Source: Hermatobates lingyangjiaoensis
Lineage: Eukaryota > Arthropoda > Insecta > Hemiptera > Hermatobatidae
Reading direction: 5' to 3'
DNA length: 64,000 nt
Assembly (NCBI GenBank): GCA_026182355.1
Contig: JAPFBL010000243.1
Span: forward strand, 992,001-1,056,000
Positions 53,886-63,537 of the stretch are shown piece after piece. The notes under the pieces were generated by a model. It was not told the DNA's origin and made no database searches. It saw only the letters and a list, made by a program, of their open reading frames with translations. Every line of letters starts with the position of its first letter. The first letter of the stretch is position 1. The position numbers and the translations under genes are program-made.

Positions 53886-53933
53886 TATATATATGTATAT
53901 ATGATCAAACCACAATTAGGAATGGGAAAACAA

Positions 53934-53976
53934 GACTAAGATCTTTCAACCGTAACAAGCGGTCTTCGTCAGAGTC
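53934..53976 (-). ncRNA. F-type hammerhead ribozyme, left arm
   Basis: Minus strand: stem I GACT/AGTC, CTGACGA, spacer A, stem II GACCG/CGGTT (one G-T wobble), GAAA, stem III AGATCT, cleavage base T. Matches the best copy at 60688 apart from the N7 base. Confidence 0.85.
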
Positions 53977-54004
53977 AAAAACCCAACTGATGAGTTGGGG
54001 TTTT

Positions 54005-54048
54005 GACTCTGACGAAGACAGCTTGTTACAGTTGAAAGATCTTAAGTC
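54005..54048 (+). ncRNA. F-type hammerhead ribozyme, right arm
   Basis: As the left arm, but stem II has an A-A mismatch (GACAG/CAGTT) and the 3' stem I strand has one extra A (AAGTC). Confidence 0.7.
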
Positions 54049-54181
54049 TTGTTTTCTCATTTTTTATTGTGGTTTGATCATTGATTGTTATTTCACGTGT
54101 TTATGTGAAATCGTTATATATATATATATATACAATAAAATAAAAAACGAAGGAAACACACAGAAAGACACAGACATAACT

Positions 54182-54219
54182 CACATCGATATTTCGACAA
54201 TCGTCGTCATCAGGAGGTG
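54182..54219 (-). ncRNA. C2-type hammerhead ribozyme, left arm
   Basis: Stem I CACCTC/GATGTG with one C-T mismatch, CTGATGA, spacer C, GAC/GTC stem II, GAAA, stem III ATAT, cleavage base C. Confidence 0.7.
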
Positions 54220-54287
54220 CGAAGAGCGAAGAGTCCCGCAGGAAGACAGGAAGACTTCCTGCGGGACTCTTCGCTCTTCGCTCTTCG

Positions 54288-54325
54288 CACCTCCTGATGA
54301 CGACGATTGTCGAAATATCGATGTG
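54288..54325 (+). ncRNA. C2-type hammerhead ribozyme, right arm
   Basis: CTGATGA at 54294-54300, GAC (54302-54304), GTC (54309-54311), GAAA (54312-54315), TAT, cleavage base C at 54319. Same sequence as the left arm. Confidence 0.7.
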
Positions 54326-54409
54326 AGTTATGTCTGTGTCTTTCTGTGTGTTTCCTTCGTTTTTTATTTTATTGTAATAAAGTCCGCTGGACCGTTTCTT
54401 TTATTTGTT

Positions 54410-54488
54410 ATATATATATATATATAATTACAATTAAATAATGTATCGACCGTCTGATAAAAAAAATAATATAAATCGGGTTATATAT

Positions 54489-54547
<59 letters not shown>
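54410..54547. repeat. (TA)n tracts around a solo H2 tail
   Basis: The tail sequence AATGTATCGACCGTCTGATA lies between TA runs, without an arm; compare 45150-45175. Confidence 0.8.
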
Positions 54548-54550
<3 letters not shown>

Positions 54551-56200
54551 TTATGTTGGTTATAACACACAATATAACAATTGGCCACTCCAGCATGACA
54601 GGTTAACCATTTACGGGTCATTTGCCTGAAGTCAGCACCGTTATCCCCACAAGCGCGGAACCCAGGGTAGTTACCCTATTAGGCCTACGGTAAGGGTTGG
54701 GCCTATGTATAAGAACCTTAAAAATCAAATTCCTTAAATTTAACCCCGTCAGTTACACGTATAATGTATCTGCTTACATTTACTTTATAAACATCATGTA
54801 TCATTAAATGTAAATTATCTTTAAAGAAAAGGACTTCCTTAAGTCACTTGATCATACATTCAAAATTATATATTAAATTGTAAAATAAATAATTATATAA
54901 TTATAACAATATAAGTAAATTAATGTTAATTAATTCTTTAATTGTTAATCAATAATTAATTAATAATTGATTTTTTAATCAAGTATATGATAAAATATAA
55001 TTTAATAATTATTAAATTACATATTAAATTATTATGACTTTATAATAGAACGTAGAGTTATACGATCCTCCCGTACACATAACACATGTTATATCCACAT
55101 ATAACACATAATATAACTCACTAAATTATGATAGAGTTCCTGAAATGTATGATATTAATACAAAAATGGACTTAGGAGAGTTAGTTGCTATTTTTTTTTT
55201 AAATCATAATTTTTATAATGATATAATTAGGATATTGATATTTGTAGAAATAATAGTAGATAAGGAATAATACGAGTATATCATTGTCTCTTATAATGTA
55301 TTCCTGAATGTAATAATTATATGAACTTTACTTTTTTCTACGCATACCTTAATGAACATCATTCTACTTTGTAATGCACTTGATAAATTAATAATAAATA
55401 ATATTTTCTACATTATTAATCGTCTGTATCTCTTGAGAAGCTGGCCTCGTTAAGAAGTATTAATCATACCTGACTGGTCTCTACGTTCGAAGAGGTTTTA
55501 ACTTCGTTTATCTTCAGAAACTGACTGACAGAACTAAAAATAAGTTACTTCTAGAATAAAAATCACCAGTCTTTCTTTCTCCTCTACCGGAAAACTTATT
55601 AATAACTGCAAAAGGGTTTAGGAAAAGCTCCCAATATCAATTACATCGGCCGAAAGAAGTTAACCAAGTAAGCACCAATCTACCAGGGTCGCGAATTGTA
55701 TCATACAAAAGCCGAATTTATAGACAATGTAAGGAGTGTATCAGCCAGCTGAAAACTTTAAATTTTAATACTGATTTAAAATTTAAATATACACGAGTGA
55801 TTTAGTTTAATTAAGAAAATTTTATCGTTTATCTTATATCTTTCTTAATTTATTTATAAGTTTTTAATCAACTCATGCATAATGTATTTAGCTGATACAT
55901 TTTTATGCAAGTAGTGAAAGCAGAAATAATTTTTTTTTTCAACACATTATATCTTGACAGCCTTGAAGTAGAGTAGAAGTTTAAAACAATTATTTTGATT
56001 AGATGTTTGGTCGTGTGAGATACAGAGTATAGCTTTAAATGATAACATAATTTTACTAAACTTAATGATAATGCTCAAATTAATTAGACATATGTAGTGT
56101 TTTCTGTAGTTTTTTTTTGCCACTTGAGTGTATTTATTGTTAACAAAACAATGAAATGTAATTTTTAATCTTGATAGGATATTATTATTGAGTGCACAGG
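54548..56200. other. Unassigned DNA, very AT-rich centre
   Basis: Bases 54560-54740 have mixed composition (GCACCGTTATCCCCACAAGC, GGGTAGTTACCCTATTAGGCC) and could be a retroposon head; then follows one of the most AT-rich stretches (54860-55060). I considered a mitochondrial insert but see no rRNA or protein match. Confidence 0.4.
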
Positions 56201-56279
56201 TTTCTTACACTCCTTTACAGTTTAGGAACTACCACAGGATTCAGAGGAATTCGGTCGTCCCCATCCGAGCGGGCAATAT

Positions 56280-56575
56280 TAATATATATACATATATATA
56301 TACACTTTAACACATAGAAAAGAACACAGAAAGACACTACAGAACTCACTTCGATATTTCGACATCCGTCGTCATCGGGAAGAAGTGCGAAGTACTCGCG
56401 TTGAGAAGCGAGAAACTTGCTACTCAAGTAGCAGTTTGCTTCTTAACGCGAGTACTTCGCACTTCTTCCCGATGACGACGGATGTCGAAATATCGAAGTG
56501 AGTTCTGTAGTGTCTTTCTGTGTTCTTTTCTATGTGTTAAAGTGTTTATTGTCCAGACGGACCTTTCATATATAT
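56280..56575. mobile_element. C-family fold-back, perfect arms
   Basis: Arms 56303-56420 and 56430-56546 are complementary to the end, with centre GAAACTTGCTACTCAAGTAGC. Tail GTTTATTGTCCAGACGGACC on the right only; TA tracts on both sides. Both ribozymes (minus 56349-56382, plus 56465-56498) have stem I CTTC/GAAG, GAC/GTC, GAAA and ATAT intact but read CCGATGA in place of CTGATGA, a U4-to-C change shared by both arms. Confidence 0.88.
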
Positions 56576-56579
56576 ATAT

Positions 56580-57120
56580 GAACTACTAGTAGTTCATCGG
56601 ATCCCATCAGGCGTCTTTGTCAGGAGTCTTTACTACCTTAGTAAATGACTCATAGAGAGATTGCAAATCTCTCATTGACTGAACGCCACCTAATCTATGA
56701 AAATGTGTGCTGGAGAGCCTTTAAGGTCTCTCTATTCTAGAACACAAATAGACTCGAAAGGGTGGTATCTATTGGCTCCCACACTGAGATCCTGTCAAAT
56801 GCAAGAACCTTTACCAGGAAGTACCAGTTGTCCAGTCCAATCAGCTGAGTTCATGGCCTGTTCCCAATTGTGGAGGTTTGGGGTCTCTAGCTTCCCGGTA
56901 TGCTAAACAGTCATCCTCCCAAGAAGTTACTGCCCCTCACACAGCGAACACAAGGATCTACCCAACTTGGGTGAGAACCAACAGCCACTATGAGTTCAAC
57001 CTCAATTGGCATGGTGTAGAGATTATTATTAATACCTATAATAATCTTATTAATAATCTATAATATATCTTATTATTAATAATATTATAATTAATGGTTA
57101 TTACCCTTCCATTGGGCCCC
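56580..57120. other. Mixed-composition, possibly retroposed sequence
   Basis: Bases 56640-57010 are nearly balanced in GC and open over 56697-56906, with no domain. An ATTATTAATA-rich stretch (57010-57100) follows. Could be part of a SINE or LINE tail. Confidence 0.35.
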
Positions 57121-57340
57121 AGTTGCCGGTAGTACCGACTTATTTTAAGAGTTTCGGATTGAACTGAGGACTAAAGGTCCTATTGAATCTGCTCAGCTAG
57201 TGGTAAGGTCAGTGGCCTTTGTTGCCCCAGGTTCAAAGAACCTATGGTTTTAAAGCCAATGCAGTCTATGGAAGGCTGCATGGTCCCACTAGTGGCGGAA
57301 TAGATGGAATATGATTATTACTGTCTTTAAATTTAAAATT
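57120..57340 (+). mobile_element. Possible second tRNA-derived SINE
   Basis: CTCAGCTAGTGGTAAGG and CCCAGGTTCAAAGAACC at 57185-57245 resemble pol III A and B boxes at suitable spacing. Composition is balanced and the segment ends near GAATAGATGGAATATG. Only one copy in the window, so uncertain. Confidence 0.4.
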
Positions 57341-57384
57341 CAAAAGAATTTCTTGAGTATTAGGTCCAAAAAGTGACTACTCCT

Positions 57385-57445
57385 GATTGTAAGCCGACGT
57401 TTCGACGATTTTTGGCATTCCCATGGCTTCTTTTAAAGGAAGTAC
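57385..57445 (-). mobile_element. H1-type ribozyme remnant
   Basis: Minus strand GCC-ATGGGAATGCC, AAAAATCG, TC-GAAACGTCGGC. Stem I GCC/GGC and GAAACGT are kept; the core is further decayed than at 12400-12680. Confidence 0.55.
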
Positions 57446-57449
57446 TACT

Positions 57450-58580
57450 TAAGACTATCTGACAGCTTCATAACAGACACAAAAACAAAAGCGAGGTTAC
57501 GTAATAATAAGTAGTAGTTAATCTTTGGATCTAATCCTCAAGGAACTTATTTTGAATTTTAAGAAATATTGGTCGAGAGCTATATCAAATTTAAATTTAA
57601 AATGATGAAGTATGCTTTATATTACAAAATCTACATGTGCATTAATATAAATTAATTTATGTGTATCCAGGTTTGTGTTTGTGTGTCTCAAGTGAATTGT
57701 GTATTTCTATTTATTATTGAGGTACTTCAGGGGGGATTGTTTTTTTATTATCTTTGTTTATAAAAGTCAAGAACTTGTTTGTATTTCCGTTTGGGCTATA
57801 GAACTGACTAAATCACATTCAATGTGCCTAAGAGGAAACTCATGGTCTTTAAATGATCTGGTCAAGTATTGCTGTCAAAACGTGCGGACAATATAATTAA
57901 ACACATGTTAATATAGAAGAAGTAGTGTTTTTGGCATTTTGTTTTGAAGCTAGTAATAAACCTGTTAATAAACGCTGGTATCATTAATTACATCTTAAAG
58001 TCGTCGATGTGGTACACTTTTTAGATCGTCTCTGGATCTAAATTTCTAATAGATATAAAAAAAACTGATAAACTTGTATTCAAATTAAAATATTTTAAAA
58101 CAATAATGGCTTTACAGAAATTTTTAAAATACATAGTCCATTAGAAATTGTATTCCTTACACAATTTAATTGATACATTTTTCTTTCTGATGACATTTAA
58201 AGTTGGAAAATTTCTAAGAAAAAGTGAAAGTGTGAAATTAACTTTGTCTTTTTTTTTCATTGAAGCATTCATCTGGCAGTGCTGTAGGAACAAGCTTTTA
58301 TTATTTTTTTTTACGAATATTTTATTCGTTTGCACTTTATTATTTAGTACAGTTGAGAATCGTAAGGTAATTGACAGTTTTTCTTTCTAACTCCCATAGT
58401 TGTATGCCGTTCCGAACTCATCCGACTGCTTAGAGACCTTTCTGGGATTCTTTGCCAACGATATGCAGTGGTTTACAGGTGCTCCAATGTGAGCTTTGCC
58501 ACCAAAAAATTACAAATTTTCATCAAACAGGCCTTGCACTGGGTACTTTCTAGTCCTTGTTGCGATAACACCCTCAGCAG
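57450..58580. other. Unassigned AT-rich DNA
   Basis: No gene. Frames at 57699-57896 and 58141-58390 have no recognisable domains. Confidence 0.4.
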
Positions 58581-58584
58581 TGCT

Positions 58585-58690
58585 GATGTAAACCTAAAAA
58601 AGAACACTAAGTATTCGAAACACTGAAATTGTTAGTTTTGACATAAATCTCTTTTATTTGGAGCCATATTTTTTTGAAATTCCCCAACCT
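58585..58690 (+). mobile_element. B2 single arm, decayed
   Basis: AGAACACTAAGTATTC-GAAACACTG followed by GTTTTGACATAAATCTC and the shared outer end GAAATTCCCCAAC. The CTGANGA box is lost. Confidence 0.65.
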
Positions 58691-58959
58691 AAAACAAGAG
58701 TCCTTAAGGCATTCAGTCAGCTATTTTGTTGATAAGTAATACTTATAGTAAACCGCTGCAGATATTTTATAAGTTCTATGATCTAAGGAAGTGTACATAC
58801 TGTAGTAAGCATCAAAGCAGGGGCAGTTAATTTCAAAGGTGACTGCGTGTTGTTCTGATGGTTGTAGCGTTATTGGGTTTGGTCAGTCTATTCTATACAC
58901 CATTTGGATTCAGAGTAATAAAGTATATCCCCACCTGGAGTTGAAGATAAGACAGCACA

Positions 58960-59390
58960 AAGATGCAGTCTCAGCCCTCCATCTCACAGCCTTTTACTGC
59001 CACTTGATTTATTTCTGTTTTTCTCCCTTCCAGATGTTTATAGCTTTGAAATGAATTACAGCTGCTTTGAACAATTAAAACGACTCTTTTTTAGAGCCTG
59101 TTACCAATCTTGAATTGCTTCTTAAAGACAGAGACAAAGTAACCATTCCCTCCCTTTGATCCTGTGTTAATTTCAACAATAGACTGAAAAAAAAAAGAGC
59201 TGTGTGTTTGAAGAGTTGGCAGGGGATGTGGCGTTTTCGCTTCAGTATTTGTTTATATTTAGACCCTCTGTCCCCTTCCTCGGAGGCATTAATATGGCTC
59301 TCTAATGACCCAATGCATCACAATACATTTCAGCCAATACACACAGGCGCAATACCTCTATCAATTACGCATGTATTAGTCTAATGTTTT
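58960..59390. promoter_or_regulatory. Candidate conserved non-coding regulatory element
   Basis: This segment differs from everything around it: balanced base composition, no dyads, no copies elsewhere in the window, and a high density of developmental transcription-factor words. These include CAGCTG (59059-59064), GAACAATTAA (59069-59078, SOX plus homeodomain), CCTTTGATC (59153-59161, an exact TCF/LEF consensus), AACAATAG (59175-59182, SOX), CATTAATATGG (59287-59297), TAATGA (59303-59308) and ATGCAT (59313-59318). It has the texture of an ancient enhancer core. Neither strand has a long open frame. Function and any target gene are unknown. Confidence 0.4.
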
Positions 59391-60059
59391 TATCCTCCCA
59401 ACGAACGACATCCTATAAATCTCATACTACCTTAAATTTCTACAAATCTATACTTCATATATTAGCCACACAACTGCTCCAGTTTAATTCTTTCTCACTT
59501 CATAATATTGATATACTATAAATGAACTAAATAATTTACTTTCTCATTATGCTTAATCCAGAAATATTGTTTAATAAAATTTCATTAAAACATTGAAGTG
59601 AGATAAATACAATAATCACATTATACTCACTACAACAGCAATATAACTGCTTTAAATCTAAACCTATAAAATATTTTATACTCTGAGTCCATTGCAAAAA
59701 ATATGAAGCAACCCACTCATAGCTGAATGAGCAAAGTATTTACGTTCTTTAAAATTAATCGTTATAATTATATATATGCAAAGCACACTATTGTGGGTTC
59801 AAACAGTATATAACAACCAATTTATTCGTATTATATACTTATTGATTTTAATTTTGTTTCATTTTTAAATAATATAAAAACCATCTTTTTAGAATCTATC
59901 AAATATCTATATTAATATAAACCTTTTAGGATCCAGAATATCGTTTAAAAAAAAAAAACATATGCACTAGTATCTTGTACCATATGTGTTCTAATTTTTT
60001 GAATTAATCACTTCTCTGTATTAATTAGTATTAATATTTCACTTTATCTATTGAAAAGG

Positions 60060-60110
60060 TGATTACAGACAGGTTTTCTCAATAAAACTAAATATACTTT
60101 TTGTTATATT
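60060..60110 (+). repeat. Short dispersed repeat, copy 1
   Basis: GATTACAGACAGGTTTTCTC and AATAAAACTAAATATACT recur at 61376-61425 with a few differences. Function unknown. Confidence 0.6.
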
Positions 60111-60114
60111 AAAT

Positions 60115-60395
60115 TTTTGATCTCTATAGATGAACTATAGATGTCATTGGAAAATCTTGGCGATATAGATGTTTCTCTGTAAAACATGAGAATTTTTGCT
60201 CATCTATAGACAAACTATAGTTGTCATGAGAAAATATTTTAAATTTTCATGTTTATCTGTATTCTATATTGACTAATTCATACTGAAATCTATAGATGAG
60301 AATTTCTCTATAGATGAACTGTAATTGTCATTGAAAAATCATTAAGATGTTCATGTTCCTCTGTACTTCAGGTTGACTGATTCATAACGACATCT
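60115..60395 (+). repeat. Diverged tandem repeat, ~3 units of 80-108 bp
   Basis: Each unit has TCTATAGATGAACTATAG (or CAAACTATAG / GAACTGTAAT), GTCATTGGAAAAT-like and TGTTTATCTGTA-like segments, and ends in GACTAATTCATA or GACTGATTCATAAC. TCTATAGA words are frequent. Confidence 0.7.
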
Positions 60396-60649
60396 CTGTT
60401 TATGTGGGTGGGTAGGTGTGCTTTAAAAGTTTTTAAAGGAAACAGTGAAAGTGTTTGAGCGATAATTATGGAATTTTTACATATTAATAGAATAGGATTC
60501 GGTGAAATATATTGTAGGTTTAGCAATATCTTATTGTGGATACTGCCTCATTTATATGAAGGCAGAAAATATGTACTCTGTTATTTATTCATCATTGTAA
60601 AGTATTCTAAATCTGTGCATAATCATAACAAAATTATGATTACAAAAAA

Positions 60650-60765
60650 AAAAAGTTAAGTCAAAAACCCAAGTCAGTTGGGTTTTTGACTCTGATGAAG
60701 ACCGCTTGTTACGGTTGAAAGATCTTAGTCTTGTTTTCCCATTTCTTATTGTGGTTTGAACACTG
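60650..60765 (+). mobile_element. F-family arm with the most canonical ribozyme
   Basis: TCAAAAACCCAAGTCAGTTGGGTTTTTGA is the remaining hairpin centre, then the full right arm to TATTGTGGTTTGAAC. The left arm beyond AAGTCAAAAACCC is missing. Confidence 0.88.
60688..60730 (+). ncRNA. F-type hammerhead ribozyme, reference copy
   Basis: Stem I GACT (60688-60691) with AGTC (60727-60730); CTGATGA 60692-60698; spacer A; stem II GACCG (60700-60704) with CGGTT (60712-60716), one wobble; seven-base loop; GAAA 60717-60720; stem III AGATCT (60720-60725); cleavage base T at 60726. Every invariant residue of the hammerhead core is present (CUGANGA...GAAA, U16.1, non-G at 17). The extra base between the core box and stem II is found in every family here. 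Confidence 0.88.
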
Positions 60766-60839
60766 AATACTATATGTAATAATGAAGAGTTTAAATAACT
60801 TAGGCAGGACTACCTAATATAGAAAAAACGATCTAAATA

Positions 60840-61000
60840 AACAACTCAATATTTTCTTATCTGGACCGCATATATTCAACACTATTTTTCCTTCTTTATC
60901 GAGGTTTGTTCTAGCGTCAAACAGTCAAACACCTTTAAGCCAACATTACGGCATTACATTATATTTGTAGACATCTTCGGGACTTGGTATTTTCCTATTG
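60840..61000 (-). mobile_element. G-family arm, decayed
   Basis: TATCGAGGTTTGTTCTAGCGTC, CACCTTTAAGCC and TTGTAGACATCTTCGGG parallel the G fold-back at 62389-62752, with a disrupted middle. Confidence 0.6.
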
Positions 61001-62095
61001 CAAAAATACTTTACAGACTACAAACATAAATACTCGTAGCTTACAAGCTGAATTTGGTATAATTCTTTACTCTTTCGAAACTCCATTAAATATATCCTGT
61101 GATGTTAGTACAAATTTATTTTTGAAAATATTAAAAAAAAATAATTGAAGTTATTTTAATAAGTTAACCTTATTTATAACAATCATTAAAAGTAATTATT
61201 TTTAACTAATTTTTTTTCGGTAATTATGTGTAAAAACTTGTGAAATGAAAGTAAGTTATAAAATAACTAACTTTATAGAAAAGTTAAAATGATATAATTG
61301 AGTTACACTCGCAACACCAGTGGCTGGACGCCTCGTCATTTGAGTTTATTTTAGAAACCCTCTATTCAAAAGATTATTACAGACCGGTTTTCTCAATAAA
61401 ACTAAATATACTATTTTATTTTTTTTAAAGCGACGCGGAGTTTTAGTGTTTTTTTTTTACATTTTCAATGAAAATCATATGTTGATTAATGTTAATCTTG
61501 TTGTTTGTGTGTCAAGGTTTTTAACTTAAAAACATTGTTTTTATATATATATTTTTATATAAATATAAAATTATAATTGAAGGAGTTTTTAATTTTGATT
61601 CTTCAAAATTGTTTAATCAATTTTCATCAGTCAATGGTTTCATTTCATTAATTCATTTTTAATCGATTGCTTTTTCCTGGTTGCTTCAAATGCAATCGCG
61701 CAGTAAGCATTCCTAAGTATAATATGAAATATTAAATTTTTTTTTCAATGACATGTGGAGTTCATTCTTTCAATTGATTTTATAAAACTTATCATTATGA
61801 TTTTTTTTCGCAGTTTTCATGCTTTCCTATTGAAATAGGTTTTTTTACGTTTTCTTTTGTTGTAAAACATTAACATATATTTCTGAGATAATAGCGTTAA
61901 AAGCGTTTCAATTATTAGCAATTCATTTAACAATTGTTTAAAATGTATAATTCTTTAGTAAATAAAATATTGAAAAACATTTCATGCCTGACAATTATCT
62001 CCAGTCAGTGCGAGTTGAATAATAATAATAGCCATTTTTCACAAAAAAAAAAAAACAATTACTTGTTCATAAAAAACATATCGCTTTTGATAAAC
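61001..62095. other. Unassigned AT-rich DNA
   Basis: Only the 45-bp repeat at 61376-61425 (see 60060) stands out. No gene. Confidence 0.4.
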
Positions 62096-62109
62096 TTATA
62101 TATATATAT

Positions 62110-62235
62110 GCAAAATTAAAATTTATCAGGACTCCATCAGTTCTTCAGGTTCAAATTAAACTCTCATTGTCAACATTCCTGTTTTTATTTAAAACAATTT
62201 TCATTTGCAGAATATAAAATTATGAAACAGAAAAA
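62110..62235 (-). mobile_element. H2 single arm, decayed
   Basis: AAACTCTCATTGTCAACATTCC and TTTTTATTTAAAACAATTTTCATTTGCAG are the minus-strand H2 arm with several substitutions. (TA)n precedes it at 62098-62110. Confidence 0.65.
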
Positions 62236-62269
62236 CTAAGTATTACATCACAAATTATTTTACAAAGAA

Positions 62270-62330
62270 AATCCCGATAAATTTTAGTTTTGTTTCTATT
62301 CCACGGTCGATACTTTTATCATTTTTTATA
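62270..62330 (+). repeat. Shared tail-like segment
   Basis: CCCGATAAATTTTAGTTTTG and CTATTCCACGGTCGATACTTTTATCA recur at 14150-14204. In both places it lies next to TA-rich DNA; probably a solo element tail. Confidence 0.65.
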
Positions 62331-62482
62331 TTATTATACTATAACAGTACCAATTATATTATTATTATCTTAATATATTAATTATTTTCGAATGTTTTCC
62401 AATCTCGATCACATATATTTAACACTATTTTTCTTTCTTATCGAGGTTTGGTCTAGCTTCAATAATGCAACACCTTTATACT

Positions 62483-62518
62483 GACGTTTCGTCTATGTTT
62501 GTAGACATCTTCAGGGCT
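62483..62518 (-). ncRNA. G-type hammerhead ribozyme, left arm
   Basis: Minus strand: CTGAAGA, spacer T, stem II GTCTA/TAGAC (five pairs), GAAA, stem III ACGT, cleavage base C. The 3' stem I strand reads AGTA, so stem I is weakened. Confidence 0.68.
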
Positions 62519-62658
62519 ACATCAATACAGAGTTTAGTTACTATAACATTAAACATAATTATATTACATTATTTAATTAATATAATATTATGTATATTAA
62601 TTAAATAATGTAATATTATTATGTTTAATGTTATAGTAACTAAACTCTGTATTGATGT

Positions 62659-62698
62659 AGCCTTGAAGATGTCTACAAACATAGACGAAACGTCGGCT
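62659..62698 (+). ncRNA. G-type hammerhead, right arm
   Basis: Stem I AGCC (62659-62662) with GGCT (62695-62698), perfect; stem II GTCTA/TAGAC; GAAA 62687-62690; ACGT; cleavage base C. The core reads TTGAAGA (C3 to U). The left arm has C3 but poor stem I, so each arm carries one defect. Confidence 0.7.
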
Positions 62699-62784
62699 TA
62701 AAGGTGTTGCATTATTGAAGCTAGACCAAACCTCGATAAGAAAGAAAAATAGTATTAATTATTTTAAAATATATTTGATAGTAT

Positions 62785-63060
62785 TTCAGTTATAAGCATT
62801 AATTTTCATACCCACGCCACACCCACTTCCATCCTATTTCCAGTTATTTGTGCCCCAGACTCTAATGCTTGACTATGTACACAAAATATATGTGTATTTT
62901 GCACAATTTATTTTATACCATACTACTATGTTGATAACTCTCTGCTTAAATTGTATTTTTTAGCTTTACGCCTGAAGAAGAACACTATGTATTCGAAAAC
63001 GCTTTGTTTAGACTGTTAAAATTGTATATGTGGAGACTATTTTATTAGGTTATTACCCTA
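62785..63060 (+). mobile_element. B2 single arm with upstream part
   Basis: Upstream sequence matches 1985-2175. The ribozyme at 62972-63005 has CTGAAGA, A, GAACAC/GTATTC, GAAA, with one extra A before CGC. Outer end GTTTAGACTG...GTGGAGACTATT. Confidence 0.75.
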
Positions 63061-63537
63061 TAAAGGAATTTATTAATTTATAGGGGATCGGCATTTATTT
63101 TACTATTCGGTCAATCGTTGTGCGGAGGAAAGGTGTAAGGTGACGTTGGGTGGGAAGAAAGAAAGTGTGTAATGACTCTATAACAATGAAGCGGCAATAT
63201 TGTGCTGCTTCGTGGTATGCAAATTTTTTTTCTCCAGTCTCTAATTGGAGTTTGATTGAAGTTATTATTTATATTTTGTTGAGGCCAAGGGAAGTTTAAG
63301 AAGATGTGATGTAAGAGGGGTCAAGGTCTGAGAAGGTAAGGAGAGTTTGCCTAACATCCTTGCACCTGTATCTGAACCACTCCGAGGTCTTTTGCCGCAT
63401 GAAATACACGTATTCATATTAATCCTTTACAACTCGCAACGTGTTAACCTTAAAATTCTTCATCGTTATTTTTAATTCTATATAATAAATAGCCATGCAT
63501 GTCTTCACGAATTATAGTTAGAAACATTTTAGGGCAG

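Larger units (their letters stand above)
53206..53897. mobile_element. I-family fold-back including PLE ORF starts in both arms
   Basis: A large inverted repeat: left arm 53206-53540, right arm about 53590-53885. Each arm, from the centre outward, has upstream sequence (TTAAAGATTCATTTATTAATTTG), the I ribozyme, a leader and the first 40-60 codons of the PLE frame. The left ends at LLPTYTNI and (TA)n, the right at AAAHFN and (TA)n. Confidence 0.75.
53900..54117. mobile_element. F-family fold-back with two ribozymes
   Basis: Left arm from GATCAAACCACAATTAGG, right arm to TTATTTCACGTGTTTATGTGAAATC; centre AACTGATGAGTTGG. The left arm lacks the last 30 bases that the right arm keeps, and both sides are (TA)n. 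Confidence 0.88.
54118..54412. mobile_element. C2 fold-back, near-perfect arms
   Basis: Arms 54134-54255 and 54256-54376 are identical except for one extra copy of a 6-bp unit (CTTCGC-type repeat) in the right arm. The hairpin tail AGTCCGCTGGACCGTTTC is on the right only. (TA)n flanks both sides. A single-arm sister is at 42040-42235. Confidence 0.9.
62376..62765. mobile_element. G fold-back insertion with 13-bp target duplication
   Basis: TATTAATTATTTT at 62376-62388 and 62753-62765 brackets a 364-bp insert. Tail CGAATGTTTTCCAATCTCG is on the left; arms meet at a TA-rich centre near 62585. Both arms contain ribozymes. Confidence 0.9.

Noticed and set aside
53990..54427. 145-residue open frame as a gene
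   Set aside because: It runs through an F right arm and the whole C2 palindrome, so its openness follows from the fold-backs.
54560..55400. A nuclear copy of mitochondrial DNA
   Set aside because: The very AT-rich composition suggested it, but I cannot see any mitochondrial rRNA, tRNA or protein stretch.
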